The translations under genes and the position numbers were made by a program. Shown here one piece after another: positions 36,319 through 44,957 of a stretch of DNA of 64,000 nt. Each line of letters opens with the position of its first letter. Position 1 is the stretch's first letter. This DNA is from Arthrobacter woluwensis (GTDB taxonomy: Bacteria > Actinomycetota > Actinomycetes > Actinomycetales > Micrococcaceae). The stretch spans positions 1,116,001-1,180,000 of the forward strand of contig NZ_JAUSXR010000001.1 in the NCBI RefSeq assembly GCF_030816155.1, given 5' to 3'. Under the pieces are notes generated by a model. The model was not told the DNA's origin and made no database searches. It saw only the letters and a program-made list of their open reading frames with translations.

Positions 36319-37572
36319 TCAGGGGAACGGATGAGGGATGGTGTGGACCGCGCCAGGATGCTGCCGGAGGTGCGGTTCGTCGACGTCGAGCGTGGCGGCC
36401 TGCGGGCTGAGCGCGCGGATCACGTGCCAGCCCTGCGCCGCCACATCGGGTGACCTGACATCCGCGAGATACACCTGCCAGTCGGCGTCCTCCAGCGCGA
36501 GTAGCGTGCCGGGCAGGGAGAGCGCGTCATCACCGACGAACTCCGACTCGGTCACCTCCGGTCCGGAGTCCAGGAACTCATTCAGACCGCGGCTGGCAGG
36601 TCTCGCGTGGAAGGCGATGTGGTCCTGCAGCGACTCGACGTCGGAGGCGACCGGAGGATCCAGGGACGCCGCCGACATCGCCTCGGAGAGACCCCAGTTG
36701 TACGTGTGCAGTGATTCGACGAACGCCGCGGTCATCGCCGCCCTGACGTCCGCCTTGGCCGAGCACCCCACAGCAAGCCCCACGCGATCCGAACGGGCGC
36801 AGGAGAGGATCACCGGCAGACCGGCAGCTCCTTCCAGCCGCACCAGGGTGACGGTCACGCCCTGGAGCTGCAACTGCCGGCAGACGCCCCGCAATGCCGC
36901 GGGGAAGTGGCTGGGAATGGTTTCCGGGATCCGCAGCGTGGCGCCGGAATGCCGGCCATACCAGGCGCGCATGAACCCGTCCCGCTCGATCAGCTCGGAC
37001 ACCGCGGCCCGGGCGGCCATCGCGAAGCTCCGCCCGGCCCCGAGGCCGTTGGAGGTGATGGAACACCACCGGGTCCGGTCTCCCGGATTCAGATGCACCA
37101 GATCCGCCGGCACGGCCCGGACCGAACGGTCGACCGCCCGGTGCACCCTGATATAGGGCAGGTCCTCCACCAGGCTCGGATGGGTGTAGGTGAACCCGGG
37201 GCGGGAGTACTGCTCCTCGGTGAATGGCATGAAGTCGGTGGCCGGGATGATTTCGCTCCCGAGGGGCTCGTCGAAGTGCTCAGGCAGGTAACCGGCGGAG
37301 TACCGTTCGATGAACTCGCCCCCGGCCGAGCCGTACAGTTGATCCGCGCCGATCCCGAACCCGCAGGACGCCTGTTCGGGGAGGCAGGCCTGAAGGAACG
37401 TGGGCAGTTCGGGGGAGCGGTCGATGAGCGCGGGGAGGCTCAGGGCTCCTGGTCCCACTCTCAGCGTCTTGATGCCGGGGATGAGGCCGAGGTCCGGGCC
37501 GGCTAGCCCTGTCCGGAGGAGGCTGGGGCGAGCCAGGGATAGCTGGTTGACGATCTCCCGGTCTGTGAACAC
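36319..37572 (-). CDS. YcaO cyclodehydratase (TOMM/LAP biosynthesis, SagD-like)
   Basis: About 417 residues. ATP-dependent cyclisation of Cys/Ser/Thr to azolines. YcaO ATP-site motifs are visible: SAGGEFIERYSAGY, SNGLGAGRSFAMAARAAVSE and LIERDGFMRAWY. The C-terminus ends HTIPHPFP, a proline-rich tail of the type required by azoline-forming YcaO proteins. The start is uncertain: a GTG at 37572 gives 70 bases of overlap with the E1-like gene, a TTG at 37596 gives 94. Such a long overlap implies tight coupling of the two cyclodehydratase parts. Confidence 0.9.
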   Translation of the reverse strand: MFTDREIVNQLSLARPSLLRTGLAGPDLGLIPGIKTLRVGPGALSLPALIDRSPELPTFLQACLPEQASCGFGIGADQLYGSAGGEFIERYSAGYLPEHFDEPLGSEIIPATDFMPFTEEQYSRPGFTYTHPSLVEDLPYIRVHRAVDRSVRAVPADLVHLNPGDRTRWCSITSNGLGAGRSFAMAARAAVSELIERDGFMRAWYGRHSGATLRIPETIPSHFPAALRGVCRQLQLQGVTVTLVRLEGAAGLPVILSCARSDRVGLAVGCSAKADVRAAMTAAFVESLHTYNWGLSEAMSAASLDPPVASDVESLQDHIAFHARPASRGLNEFLDSGPEVTESEFVGDDALSLPGTLLALEDADWQVYLADVRSPDVAAQGWHVIRALSPQAATLDVDEPHLRQHPGAVHTIPHPFP

Positions 37573-38381
37573 GAGGGGCACCGCGGCACACTCCAAACTC
37601 TTGAGTTGTAGCTGGTCAGGGTTCCTGGGTTGATGACGCTGCAGGAGCCGATGAGGTCATGGGCGTCGCGGTAGAAGGCCGCGACGGCGAGCCGTGCCGC
37701 GAGGTGGACCCCGAGCGCGAAATCGTGGGGCGGGAAGTCACCCGACGGGACCGTCCGATGGAATCGCAGATATTCATCCGGCCAGTCGGTGGTGGCGGCG
37801 CGCCGGATCACGAGGCACTCGAAGCACGCGCTGGTGCCCGGCAGGACGGCGGGTCCCACGACGAGCTTGCCGCCGTCGAAGGGGACGACCGGCACATGGC
37901 ACTGGCCCTGTTCCCAGGCGTCCCGGCAGACGTCGATCGCCTCCTGAACGGAGGGACGGATGATCAAGGTGGGGATCCCGGCCCGCTCGGAGTCACGGTC
38001 CTCGACGTCGATCGCGGTGAACGTGCTCAGGACCCGTCGGGCGTGAGCCTCCCAGTGCTCAGGGACGTCCAGGCGGAGTGCGGGCCTGTCGGTCCGCGGA
38101 TCGAAGACCGGGAGGCCGGCCAGCCGGTCCAGCGTGCCTCGGTGCGCCGCCACCACGCCGGCGGCGCGCAGCGAGCCCAGAAGGCGTTCCTGGCCACCAA
38201 GGCCAGGAACGCCTTCCGCCACCTCGTCGAGTGTGCGGGGCGTGCCGAGGAACCGGAACAGCTCCCGCGCCAATTCTTGGTGCTCACGGAAGCGGACGAT
38301 CGAACTTCCGCAGACCAGGACGAAGGAGTCCTCGAAATCAGCCTGCCGGACGCCTTCGGCCACGACGTAAGTGGTGCTCAC
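37503..38381 (-). CDS. TOMM leader-peptide-binding E1-like protein (SagC/Ocin-ThiF-like)
   Basis: 292 residues. The N-terminal 90 residues (VRFREHQELARELFRFLGTP then RTLDEVAEGV) have the RiPP recognition-element-like winged helix. The remainder resembles a ThiF/E1 fold with a likely zinc site from ACFECLVIRRA and the terminal CPSC in VWSVPRCPSC. The ATP motif of true E1 enzymes is not evident. It presents the precursor to YcaO. Starts with GTG 19 bases after the precursor gene, ggagg upstream. Confidence 0.85.
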   Translation of the reverse strand: MSTTYVVAEGVRQADFEDSFVLVCGSSIVRFREHQELARELFRFLGTPRTLDEVAEGVPGLGGQERLLGSLRAAGVVAAHRGTLDRLAGLPVFDPRTDRPALRLDVPEHWEAHARRVLSTFTAIDVEDRDSERAGIPTLIIRPSVQEAIDVCRDAWEQGQCHVPVVPFDGGKLVVGPAVLPGTSACFECLVIRRAATTDWPDEYLRFHRTVPSGDFPPHDFALGVHLAARLAVAAFYRDAHDLIGSCSVINPGTLTSYNSRVWSVPRCPSCSQTGRSSTSYPWLAPASSGQG

Positions 38382-38400
38382 GGTGATTCAGCCTCCGGAC

Positions 38401-38589
38401 CTACGGCGCCTTCGGCGACGTGGGACGCGCGGACGAGCAGGACGAGGAGAGGGTGACGGTGTCACCGTTCATCTTCGCCGGGGTCACGAGTGCCCCGCCC
38501 GCTTCGAAATCGAGTTCCTTCAGCGCCATCGGCATCACGAGACCCGGCTCGGTCTCCACCACGGGGGCGATCGTCAGTGCAGTGCTCAC
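38401..38589 (-). CDS. TOMM/LAP precursor peptide
   Basis: 62 residues. I take the GTG at 38589 as the start because aaggagag stands 3 to 10 bases before it; a TTG at 38607 lies inside that site. The leader (STALTIAPVVETEPGLVMPM, then ALKELDFEAGGALVTPAK) is acidic and helical. The C-terminal NGDTVTLSSSCSSARPTSPK-AP (residues 41-62) contains the modifiable Ser-rich run with one Cys (Cys51). The gene is immediately upstream of the E1-like and YcaO genes on the same strand, the usual place of a TOMM precursor. The leader cleavage site cannot be read with certainty; no protease gene is present. Confidence 0.82.
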   Translation of the reverse strand: MSTALTIAPVVETEPGLVMPMALKELDFEAGGALVTPAKMNGDTVTLSSSCSSARPTSPKAP

Positions 38590-38610
38590 TTGCTCTCCTT
38601 TGGACAAAGC

Positions 38611-38700
38611 GAATATTTATGGAATAACACCCGATATTCAAAGGTGCTGAAATGAGCCTAGAAGCGAGCTCGGTCGCACGTCAAGGGCATATAAATATTC
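38611..38700. repeat. AT-rich inverted repeat flanking the TOMM promoter
   Basis: GAATATTTAT at 38611-38620 is exactly the reverse complement of ATAAATATTC at 38691-38700. A shorter pair, GAATAT/ATATTC, spans 38611-38639. Both sit in a markedly AT-rich stretch around the TOMM promoter in a high-GC genome. The rest of the gap to 38979 shows no gene. Confidence 0.6.
38655..38684 (-). promoter_or_regulatory. promoter of the TOMM operon
   Basis: On the minus strand TTGACG (38679-38684), an 18-base spacer and TAGGCT (38655-38660). Transcription would begin near 38648, leaving a leader of about 60 bases before the GTG start. Confidence 0.6.
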
Positions 38701-38979
38701 TGTGGAAGAAGTTTTGGAACCCGTTTTCCGAGGGTATTTCAGGGAAATCGGCGCATGAAAAAGAGGGCCTATTCGCGGGCCGGGCGCGACATTCTTCGAT
38801 CCGATGGAATCGCGACGGGAGGTCAGAGTTCTCCCGGGAAAATGGATGTGCTCTCACCAGTATCACTACTCGATGGCCAAATGTCCAACAGTTCGACCGG
38901 CAGTGCCTGACGAGCGGCCCGCGTTGCGTAGGCCCCGGCCGGTCGTGGCGCCGGTTCGGGCCCCGATAGCATGAGCAGC

Positions 38980-39546
38980 ATGAGTGCCGCCCCCGTCGTC
39001 CTGTGCTTCCTCCTGCGCCCCTCGGGCTCCTCCGGGCCGGAAGGGGATCCCGCCCTGTGGGATGTTCTGCTCGGGCTCAAGAAGCGCGGCTTCGGTCAGG
39101 GCAAGGTCGTCGCCATCGGTGGTCACGTCGAGGCAGGGGAGACGCCCGAGGAGGCTCTGCAGCGCGAAGTCTGGGAAGAAGTGGACGTCGTGGTGCCCCA
39201 AGAATCGCTGGCAAAGCTCGGGGTGGTCCGGTTCGTTTTTCCGGCTCAGCCGCGCTGGGACATGAACTCCGTCGTGTACGCCGCGGACCGCTGGGAGGGG
39301 GATGTCTCGCCGAGCGAGGAGATCTCCCCGGAGTGGCACGGCCTGGACAGTCTGCCGTTCCGGCGCATGTGGCCCGACGCCGGGCACTGGCTGGAGGAGG
39401 CCTTGACCCGCGCGGCGCAGGCGGTGTCCGGCGGCTCGCCCGAGCCCTTCGATGTCACGGTCACCCTGGCCGAGGACAACCACGCCGTCGCGGGCGTCGA
39501 GTGGACGCTCGGCGGACCGCGCGCCGAGCCGCATCCCGCGGCCTGA
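38980..39546 (+). CDS. NUDIX hydrolase (MutT/8-oxo-dGTPase-like)
   Basis: 188 residues. The NUDIX box is GGHVEAGETPEEALQREVWE then EVDV (G-x5-E-x7-RE-x2-EE with a slight change) at about residues 48-70. VLLGLKKRGFGQGKVVAIGG resembles human MTH1 (8-oxo-dGTP hydrolase). Predicted to remove oxidised nucleotides. Start choice: TAGCAT at 38967-38972 stands 7 bases before this ATG and no ribosome binding site is seen, suggesting a leaderless mRNA; an ATG at 38971 is the alternative. Confidence 0.85.
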   Translation: MSAAPVVLCFLLRPSGSSGPEGDPALWDVLLGLKKRGFGQGKVVAIGGHVEAGETPEEALQREVWEEVDVVVPQESLAKLGVVRFVFPAQPRWDMNSVVYAADRWEGDVSPSEEISPEWHGLDSLPFRRMWPDAGHWLEEALTRAAQAVSGGSPEPFDVTVTLAEDNHAVAGVEWTLGGPRAEPHPAA

Positions 39547-39554
39547 ACAGCCAG

Positions 39555-39605
39555 CACGACGACGGCGCGCGGCCACCGGAGAGGTGACCGCGCGCCGTCG
39601 TCGTG
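39555..39605. terminator. bidirectional terminator between NUDIX and prpC
   Basis: A perfect 18-bp stem, cacgacgacggcgcgcgg / ccgcgcgccgtcgtcgtg, with a 15-base loop between the two convergent stops. Confidence 0.82.
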
Positions 39606-39634
39606 GTGTGCTGGGCGTCGTGGCGTCCTGGGCG

Positions 39635-40786
39635 TCAGCCCAGGTGTCGCTCCTCCACGCCGTTGTAGGCGCTCAGCGGGCGGATCAGGGAGTTCGCGCC
39701 CGCCTGTTCCATGACGTGCGCCGTCCAGCCGACGATCCGGCTGGCGACGAACAGCGGTGTGAACGTCGGGGTGTCGAAGCCCATCAGGTGGTACGTGGGG
39801 CCGGCCGGGTAGTCGAGGTTCGGCTTGATGCCCTTCGCCTCGTCCATGGCCTGTTCCAGCCCGTTGTAGAGGCCGAGGAGCTCGGGACGGCCATAGTGCT
39901 CGATCATGGCGTCCAGCGCGGCCTTCATCGTGGGCACGCGGGAGTCACCGTGCTTGTAGACGCGGTGGCCGAAGCCCATGACCTTCTTCTTCGCCGCGAG
40001 CGCCTCCTCCATCCAGGACTTCGCCCGGGCGGCGGCGTCCTCGGCGGATTCGGAGGGGTCGATCCCCAGCTCTTCGAAGGTGTGCATGACGGCTTCGTTC
40101 GCCCCGCCGTGCAGCGGGCCTTTGAGGGCGCCGATGGCCCCCGTGACGGCCGAGTGCAGGTCCGCGAGCGTCGAGGTGATGACCCGCGCGGTGAACGTGG
40201 AGGCGTTGAATGAGTGCTCCGCGTACAGGATCATCGACACGTTGAACGCGTCCACCACGGCGGGGGCCGCCTCCTCGCCGAACGACATCCAGAGGAAGTT
40301 CGCGGAGTAGCCCAGATCGTCACGGGGTTCCACGGCGTCCTGGCCGTGCCGGCGTCGCTGGTCGTACGCGACCACGGCGGGCATGGCGGCCCACAGATCG
40401 ATCGCCTTCGACAGGTTCGCTTCGGGGCTGGAATCCTCCGCCTGCGGATGCCGGGCGCCCAGCACGGAGGCCGCCGTGCGGCAGACATCCATGGGGTGGG
40501 AACTCAGCGGGAGTGCGTCGATCACCGTCTTCAGCACGGGGTCCAGACCACGCCCGGCGCGTTCCCGTGCCTGGAAGGCATCGAGTTCCTCCGGGGACGG
40601 CAACTCCCCGTTCCAGAGCAGGTAGGCGACCTCCTCGAAACTCTTGGCCGCGGCGAGCTCCTGCACCGGGTACCCCCGGTAGAGCAGGGAATTGCTGTCC
40701 GGATTGACCTTGGAGATGGCGGTGTAGTCCACCACCACGCCGGCCAGGCCCTTCTTGATCTCGGTCTCTTGGGGTGTGGTGCTCAT
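39635..40786 (-). CDS. prpC: 2-methylcitrate synthase (citrate synthase family)
   Basis: 383 residues. Condenses propionyl-CoA and oxaloacetate. Citrate synthase signatures: YAEHSFNASTFTARVITST (His), LKGPLHGGANEAVM (His) and KKVMGFGHRVYKHGDSR, with catalytic Asp in YHLMGFDTPTFTP. The short type and the neighbours prpB and prpD identify the methylcitrate enzyme rather than TCA citrate synthase. ATG at 40786 after aaggag. Last gene of the prp operon. Confidence 0.92.
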   Translation of the reverse strand: MSTTPQETEIKKGLAGVVVDYTAISKVNPDSNSLLYRGYPVQELAAAKSFEEVAYLLWNGELPSPEELDAFQARERAGRGLDPVLKTVIDALPLSSHPMDVCRTAASVLGARHPQAEDSSPEANLSKAIDLWAAMPAVVAYDQRRRHGQDAVEPRDDLGYSANFLWMSFGEEAAPAVVDAFNVSMILYAEHSFNASTFTARVITSTLADLHSAVTGAIGALKGPLHGGANEAVMHTFEELGIDPSESAEDAAARAKSWMEEALAAKKKVMGFGHRVYKHGDSRVPTMKAALDAMIEHYGRPELLGLYNGLEQAMDEAKGIKPNLDYPAGPTYHLMGFDTPTFTPLFVASRIVGWTAHVMEQAGANSLIRPLSAYNGVEERHLG

Positions 40787-40874
40787 GGTGACTCCTTCGT
40801 CGAATGAAGCCTTCGGTGTGATTCTGGGACTGTTTCCTGTGAATTCTCTTCGAGCGGCGTGAGAGCCCGAGGGG

Positions 40875-41783
40875 TCATCGTGGGGTGCCGGGCACCTGGA
40901 AGTTGAAGACCCCGGTGTCGAAACGGTTGTACGCGGGATAGTCCACCAGCTCGTACAGCCGCGCACGGGTCAGCATGTCCGGCACGGCGGCCTGCTGGGT
41001 GCCCTCCGCCTTGAGGGTGTCCAGCACCCGTTCCGCCGCGCCCAGCGCACTGCGCAGCAGCGTCACGGGATAGATGACCATGTTCACGCCCACCGAGGAC
41101 AGCTCGTCCAGGGTGAACAGCTCACTCTGCCCGAATTCCGTCATATTGGCCAGGATCGGCACGTCCACGGCTTCCCGGATGGCGGCGAACTCCTCGAGGG
41201 TTTTCATGGCCTCGGGGAAGATCGCGTCCGCGCCTGCCGCCACCAGGGCGCGGGCGCGTTCCTGGGCGGCCTCCAGGCCGTCCGCCGCCCGGATGTCGGT
41301 GCGGGCCATGAGGAGGAAACCGGGATCGCGACGGGCCTGGGCCGCCGCCTGGATGCGCCGCGTCGCGGTCTCGACGTCCACCACGGCCTTGCCGTCCAGG
41401 TGTCCGCAGCGCTTGGGGTTGACCTGGTCCTCGATGTGGCAGCCGGCCAGACCGGCGTTTTCCAGCTCCTGCACGGTGCGGGCGACGTTCATGGGTTCCC
41501 CGAAGCCGGTGTCGGCGTCGACGAGCGCGGGAAGATCCGTCATCCGGGCGATCTGCCCGGCGCGCGTCGCCACCTCGGTCAGGGTGGTGAGTCCGATGTC
41601 CGGCAGTCCCAGGTCGTTGGCGAGGACCGCGCCGGAGATGTAGACGCCGTCGAACCCCTTCTCCTCGATCAGCCGCGCGGACAGCGGGTTGAACGCCCCG
41701 GGGAACTGCACGGTGCGGCCGGAGGCCAGCAGCTCCCGCAGCTCGCGGCGCTTCTGCTCGGGCGTGCGCGTCGAGTACAGCAT
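40875..41783 (-). CDS. prpB: 2-methylisocitrate lyase
   Basis: 302 residues. Splits 2-methylisocitrate to pyruvate and succinate. Family marks: QFPGAFNPLSARLIEEKGFD, VDADTGFGEP, HIEDQVNPKRCGHLDGKAVV with the catalytic Cys in KRCGH, and RTDIRAADG. ATG overlaps the last base of the prpD stop (TGATG), giving translational coupling. Confidence 0.95.
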   Translation of the reverse strand: MLYSTRTPEQKRRELRELLASGRTVQFPGAFNPLSARLIEEKGFDGVYISGAVLANDLGLPDIGLTTLTEVATRAGQIARMTDLPALVDADTGFGEPMNVARTVQELENAGLAGCHIEDQVNPKRCGHLDGKAVVDVETATRRIQAAAQARRDPGFLLMARTDIRAADGLEAAQERARALVAAGADAIFPEAMKTLEEFAAIREAVDVPILANMTEFGQSELFTLDELSSVGVNMVIYPVTLLRSALGAAERVLDTLKAEGTQQAAVPDMLTRARLYELVDYPAYNRFDTGVFNFQVPGTPR

Positions 41784-43300
41784 CAGAAGAGACCCTTCGG
41801 CGCGGCGGCCGGATCGATCACGCCGAGGGCCGCCTGGATGTTCAGCTGGTCCAGTTCGCCGGCGGGGAGCTCCGGGAGGCGCTGCACCGTGTCGAGGAAC
41901 CGCTCGATCTCGGCCGGCTCCACGAGACCCTCCGCGAGCGTGCGGAACTTGGTGATGTACTGCTCGCGGGCGAACGGCCGGGCGCCGAGCGGGTGAGCGT
42001 CCGCGACGGCGATCTCGTCCTCGATCACGCTGCCGTCCGTGAGGGTGATGACCACGCGGCCGCCGAACGCCTTCTCCGCGATGTCCAGGGAGTGGTAGCG
42101 GCGCGTCCACTCGGGGTCCTCCTCGGTGGTCACCTTGTGCCACAGTTCCACGGTGTCCGGGCGGGAGGCGCGGTCCGGGGCGTAGGAGTCGACGTGATGC
42201 CAGCGGCCGTCCTGGAGCGCCACCGTGAAGATGTACGGGATGGAATGATCCAGGGTCTCGCGGCTCGCCGTCGGGCTGTACTTCTGCGGGTCGTTGGCGC
42301 CGGAGCCGATCACGTAGTGCGTGTGGTGGCTCGTGTGGATCACGATGCTCGCGACGTTCGCCGGATCCGTCAGCTCGGGGTGCTCGCCGTGCAGCTTGCG
42401 GGCGAGGTCGATCCAGGCCTGTGCCTGGTACTCCGCGGAGTGCTCCTTGGTGTACGTGTCCAGGATCGCGCGCTTGGCTTCGCCCGGCTCGGGGAGCGGC
42501 ACGTCATAGGACGCGTCGGGGCCGTCCAGCATCCAGGCGATCACCCCGTCCTCACCCTCGTAGATCGGGACCGGGGAGGTCTGGCCGCGCATGGCGCGGT
42601 CCACTGATTCCACGGCCATCTTGCCGGCGAACGCGGGTGCGTGGGCCTTCCAGGTGGAGATCTCGCCCTTGCGGGACTGCCGGGTGGCGGTGGTGGTGTG
42701 GAGCGCCTGGCCGACGGACTGGAAGACGGCCTCCGTGTCGAGGCCGAGCAGCGTCCCGAGGCCCGCGGCGGCGGACGGTCCGAGGTGGGCGACGTGGTCG
42801 ATCTTGTGGGCGTGGAGGCAGATCGCCTTGACGAGGTCCACCTGGATCTCGTAGCCGGTGGCGATGCCGCGGATCAGGTCCGCGCCGGAGGAGCCGACGT
42901 GCTGGGCGACCGCCAGCAGAGGCGGGATGTTGTCGCCCGGGTGGGAGTAATCGGCGGCGAGGAAGGTGTCGTGATAGTCGAGTTCCCGCACGGCGACACC
43001 GTTGGCCCAAGCGGCCCATTCGGGGGAGACCCGTTCCTGGATCCCGAAGACCGTCGACCCGGGGCCGCCGGTGGACGGCGCGTGGGTGAGCGCCTGAGCC
43101 CGCGCGGCGACGATGGGCGCACGGTTCAGGGAGGCGATGGCCACCGAAGCGTTATCGATGATGCGGTTGATGATCATGTCCGTGACGTCGGCGTCGACGG
43201 GGACGGGATCGGTGGCCACCCGGGCGATCTTGTGGGCCAGCTGGTCCTCGCGGGCCAGGTTCTCCTCGCTGCGGTGGACGCGGACGTTATGGGTTTTCAC
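41783..43300 (-). CDS. prpD: 2-methylcitrate dehydratase (MmgE/PrpD family)
   Basis: 505 residues. Dehydrates 2-methylcitrate to 2-methyl-cis-aconitate, the iron-free PrpD route. Typical segments are [22 protein letters not shown] [20 protein letters not shown] (seen as [19 protein letters not shown]), [27 protein letters not shown], and [16 protein letters not shown]. Starts with GTG at 43300, overlapping the GntR stop by 4 bases (GTGA). Confidence 0.95.
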   Translation of the reverse strand: MKTHNVRVHRSEENLAREDQLAHKIARVATDPVPVDADVTDMIINRIIDNASVAIASLNRAPIVAARAQALTHAPSTGGPGSTVFGIQERVSPEWAAWANGVAVRELDYHDTFLAADYSHPGDNIPPLLAVAQHVGSSGADLIRGIATGYEIQVDLVKAICLHAHKIDHVAHLGPSAAAGLGTLLGLDTEAVFQSVGQALHTTTATRQSRKGEISTWKAHAPAFAGKMAVESVDRAMRGQTSPVPIYEGEDGVIAWMLDGPDASYDVPLPEPGEAKRAILDTYTKEHSAEYQAQAWIDLARKLHGEHPELTDPANVASIVIHTSHHTHYVIGSGANDPQKYSPTASRETLDHSIPYIFTVALQDGRWHHVDSYAPDRASRPDTVELWHKVTTEEDPEWTRRYHSLDIAEKAFGGRVVITLTDGSVIEDEIAVADAHPLGARPFAREQYITKFRTLAEGLVEPAEIERFLDTVQRLPELPAGELDQLNIQAALGVIDPAAAPKGLF

Positions 43301-43995
43301 CGGGACTCGCTTTCCTGTGGGGTGGTGTCGTTGACGGTGCGGGTGGGCGACAGGATGCCGCGGCCCCGCTGGCTGTGGTGGAGGTGGTCCAGGCTGGCGT
43401 GCAGGTGGACGGTGGTGGCCGCGGCGGCCAGGCCGGGATTCCCCCCGGCGACGGCGGCTGCGATCGCCGCGTGCTCCCGGGCGGAGTCACGGAGTCTGCC
43501 CGGGTTGTCGTGCGCCAGGCGGCGCAGACGCTGAAGGTGGGGACGGAGCTGACGCAGGGACAGCGCCAAGTAGGCATTGCCGCATTCCTCGTCCAGGGCG
43601 TCGTCGAGCTCTCCGACCAGCCGGTAGTAACCGTCCACCGCGGACGGGGTGTCCAGCAGCGCTTCCGCCGCGATGAAGTCCTCCCGGAGGCGTGCGAAGC
43701 GCTCGCGGTCGCCGCGGTTCGCCGCGAGCGCGGCCGCGCAGCTCTCCAGGGTCTCCCGGAGTTCGAACAGCTGGTCGAGATCGGCCACGGAGAGCTCCGC
43801 CACGACGACGCCGCGCCGCCGCTCGGCGACGGCCAGTCCCTCCGCGGTGAGCCGGGAGAGCGCCTCCCGCACGGGGGTGCGGCTCACTCCGAGACGTTCC
43901 GCCTGTTCCACTTCGGCGAGAACGGTGCCGGGGGCCAGGCGCCAGGAGATGATGTCCTCCCGGAGGGCGTCGTACGCCCGGTCACGTGCTCGCAT
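43297..43995 (-). CDS. GntR family (FCD domain) regulator of the prp operon
   Basis: 232 residues. N-terminal winged helix [20 protein letters not shown] then [21 protein letters not shown]-terminal FCD ligand domain with metal-type residues in [20 protein letters not shown] and [15 protein letters not shown]. First gene of the prp operon, so it is autoregulated; it probably responds to a methylcitrate-cycle acid. Two TGTATACA-type operators lie just upstream of its ATG. Confidence 0.9.
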   Translation of the reverse strand: MRARDRAYDALREDIISWRLAPGTVLAEVEQAERLGVSRTPVREALSRLTAEGLAVAERRRGVVVAELSVADLDQLFELRETLESCAAALAANRGDRERFARLREDFIAAEALLDTPSAVDGYYRLVGELDDALDEECGNAYLALSLRQLRPHLQRLRRLAHDNPGRLRDSAREHAAIAAAVAGGNPGLAAAATTVHLHASLDHLHHSQRGRGILSPTRTVNDTTPQESESR

Positions 43996-44002
43996 GGCCT
44001 CA

Positions 44003-44012
44003 GTGTATACAC
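44003..44012. promoter_or_regulatory. GntR operator 1 (GTGTATACAC)
   Basis: A perfect 10-bp palindrome 7 bases upstream of the gntR ATG, followed by AAACGG. On the minus strand it overlaps TACACT, a -10-like box 6 bases before the ATG, so the gene may be leaderless and binding would block transcription directly. Confidence 0.65.
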
Positions 44013-44054
44013 AAACGGCTCAAAAGAAGGGGGATTCGTGTGAATCTCCTCGCT

Positions 44055-44064
44055 GTGTATACAA
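44055..44064. promoter_or_regulatory. GntR operator 2 (GTGTATACAA)
   Basis: Second copy of the operator with the same right flank, AAACGG. The copies are 52 bases apart (about five helical turns), so looping or cooperative binding is possible. Confidence 0.6.
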
Positions 44065-44070
44065 ACGGGC

Positions 44071-44865
44071 TCAGCCGCCCGGCGTGGGAGACGCGGTTGG
44101 AGGAACCGCGGCCGGGGTCGCGGACGGCGTGGGAGCGGGCGTGGCGGTGGTCAGGCCCAGGACGGCACCCATCAGATCCGCGAGCCGCACGTGTCCCGCG
44201 GGACTCGGGTGCTCCCCGTCCGGCCCGAGCAGCGCGTCCGCCTGGGAGGCCATCCAGTCCAGGGCGATCGGATCCACGAATTCGGCGGATGACGCCTCGG
44301 CCGCGGCCTTGAGGGCGTCCCGGATCGCCAGGAGGTCCTGGTCGGGATCCGCCGAGTAGGCGGGTGGCCCCACGACGATCCGGCGCGCGTGAGGAGCCCG
44401 GAGCCTGACGTCCTGAAGCGCGGCCAGCGCCGCCTGCTTGATCTGAGGGGGATCCTCGCCCAGGTCGTTGTCGGATCCGAAGAACAGCACCGTCCGCGTC
44501 CACGCGTTGACGTAGCGCTGCACTTCGGCCCCGAAAGTGTCCCCTTCGGAGCCGGTGGTGACGTAGCCGCTGCCGTTCTGGGCGCCGTTGACCAGGATGA
44601 GGCTGGGCTCCTGGGTCGTGAACCGCTGACTCAGCAGTGTGGGCCACGCCTGCTCGGGGGAGGTGCCGAATCCGGTGCTCAGCGAGTCCCCGATGATCAC
44701 CACATTGGACTGCCCGGGCGGCGCCGGGGTGGCGCGGGTCGCGGCCTGGGCGCTCGTGCCGCAGGCTCCCAGGAGGGTCGCGACCGGTCCGCCCACTGCG
44801 AGCAGGAGGAAGGCCCGCCGACTGCTGGCGCGTTGCTGCCCCGGTGAGTTCTGCACGTTCCTCAT
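44071..44865 (-). CDS. SGNH/GDSL hydrolase, lipoprotein
   Basis: 264 residues. The N-terminus SSRRAFLLLAVGGPVATLL with LGAC is a lipoprotein signal (lipobox Cys), with a twin-arginine look. The SGNH core has block I IIGDSLSTGFG (nucleophile Ser), the block III Asn in LFFGSDNDLGE, and the Asp/His pair in GPDGEHPSPAGHVRLADL. Predicted cell-surface esterase or deacylase. A Pro/Thr-rich tail ends the protein. ATG at 44865 after ggagag. Downstream of the two-component genes but separated by 92 bases. Confidence 0.87.
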   Translation of the reverse strand: MRNVQNSPGQQRASSRRAFLLLAVGGPVATLLGACGTSAQAATRATPAPPGQSNVVIIGDSLSTGFGTSPEQAWPTLLSQRFTTQEPSLILVNGAQNGSGYVTTGSEGDTFGAEVQRYVNAWTRTVLFFGSDNDLGEDPPQIKQAALAALQDVRLRAPHARRIVVGPPAYSADPDQDLLAIRDALKAAAEASSAEFVDPIALDWMASQADALLGPDGEHPSPAGHVRLADLMGAVLGLTTATPAPTPSATPAAVPPTASPTPGG

Positions 44866-44957
44866 GCTCTCCATCGTTCCTGTGTCTGCGCTGTGCTTTC
44901 TCACTGCGCTGTGCGGTCTCGCAGGGGCCGTCCTGGCGTGTCGGCGGCCCGGCCCCT

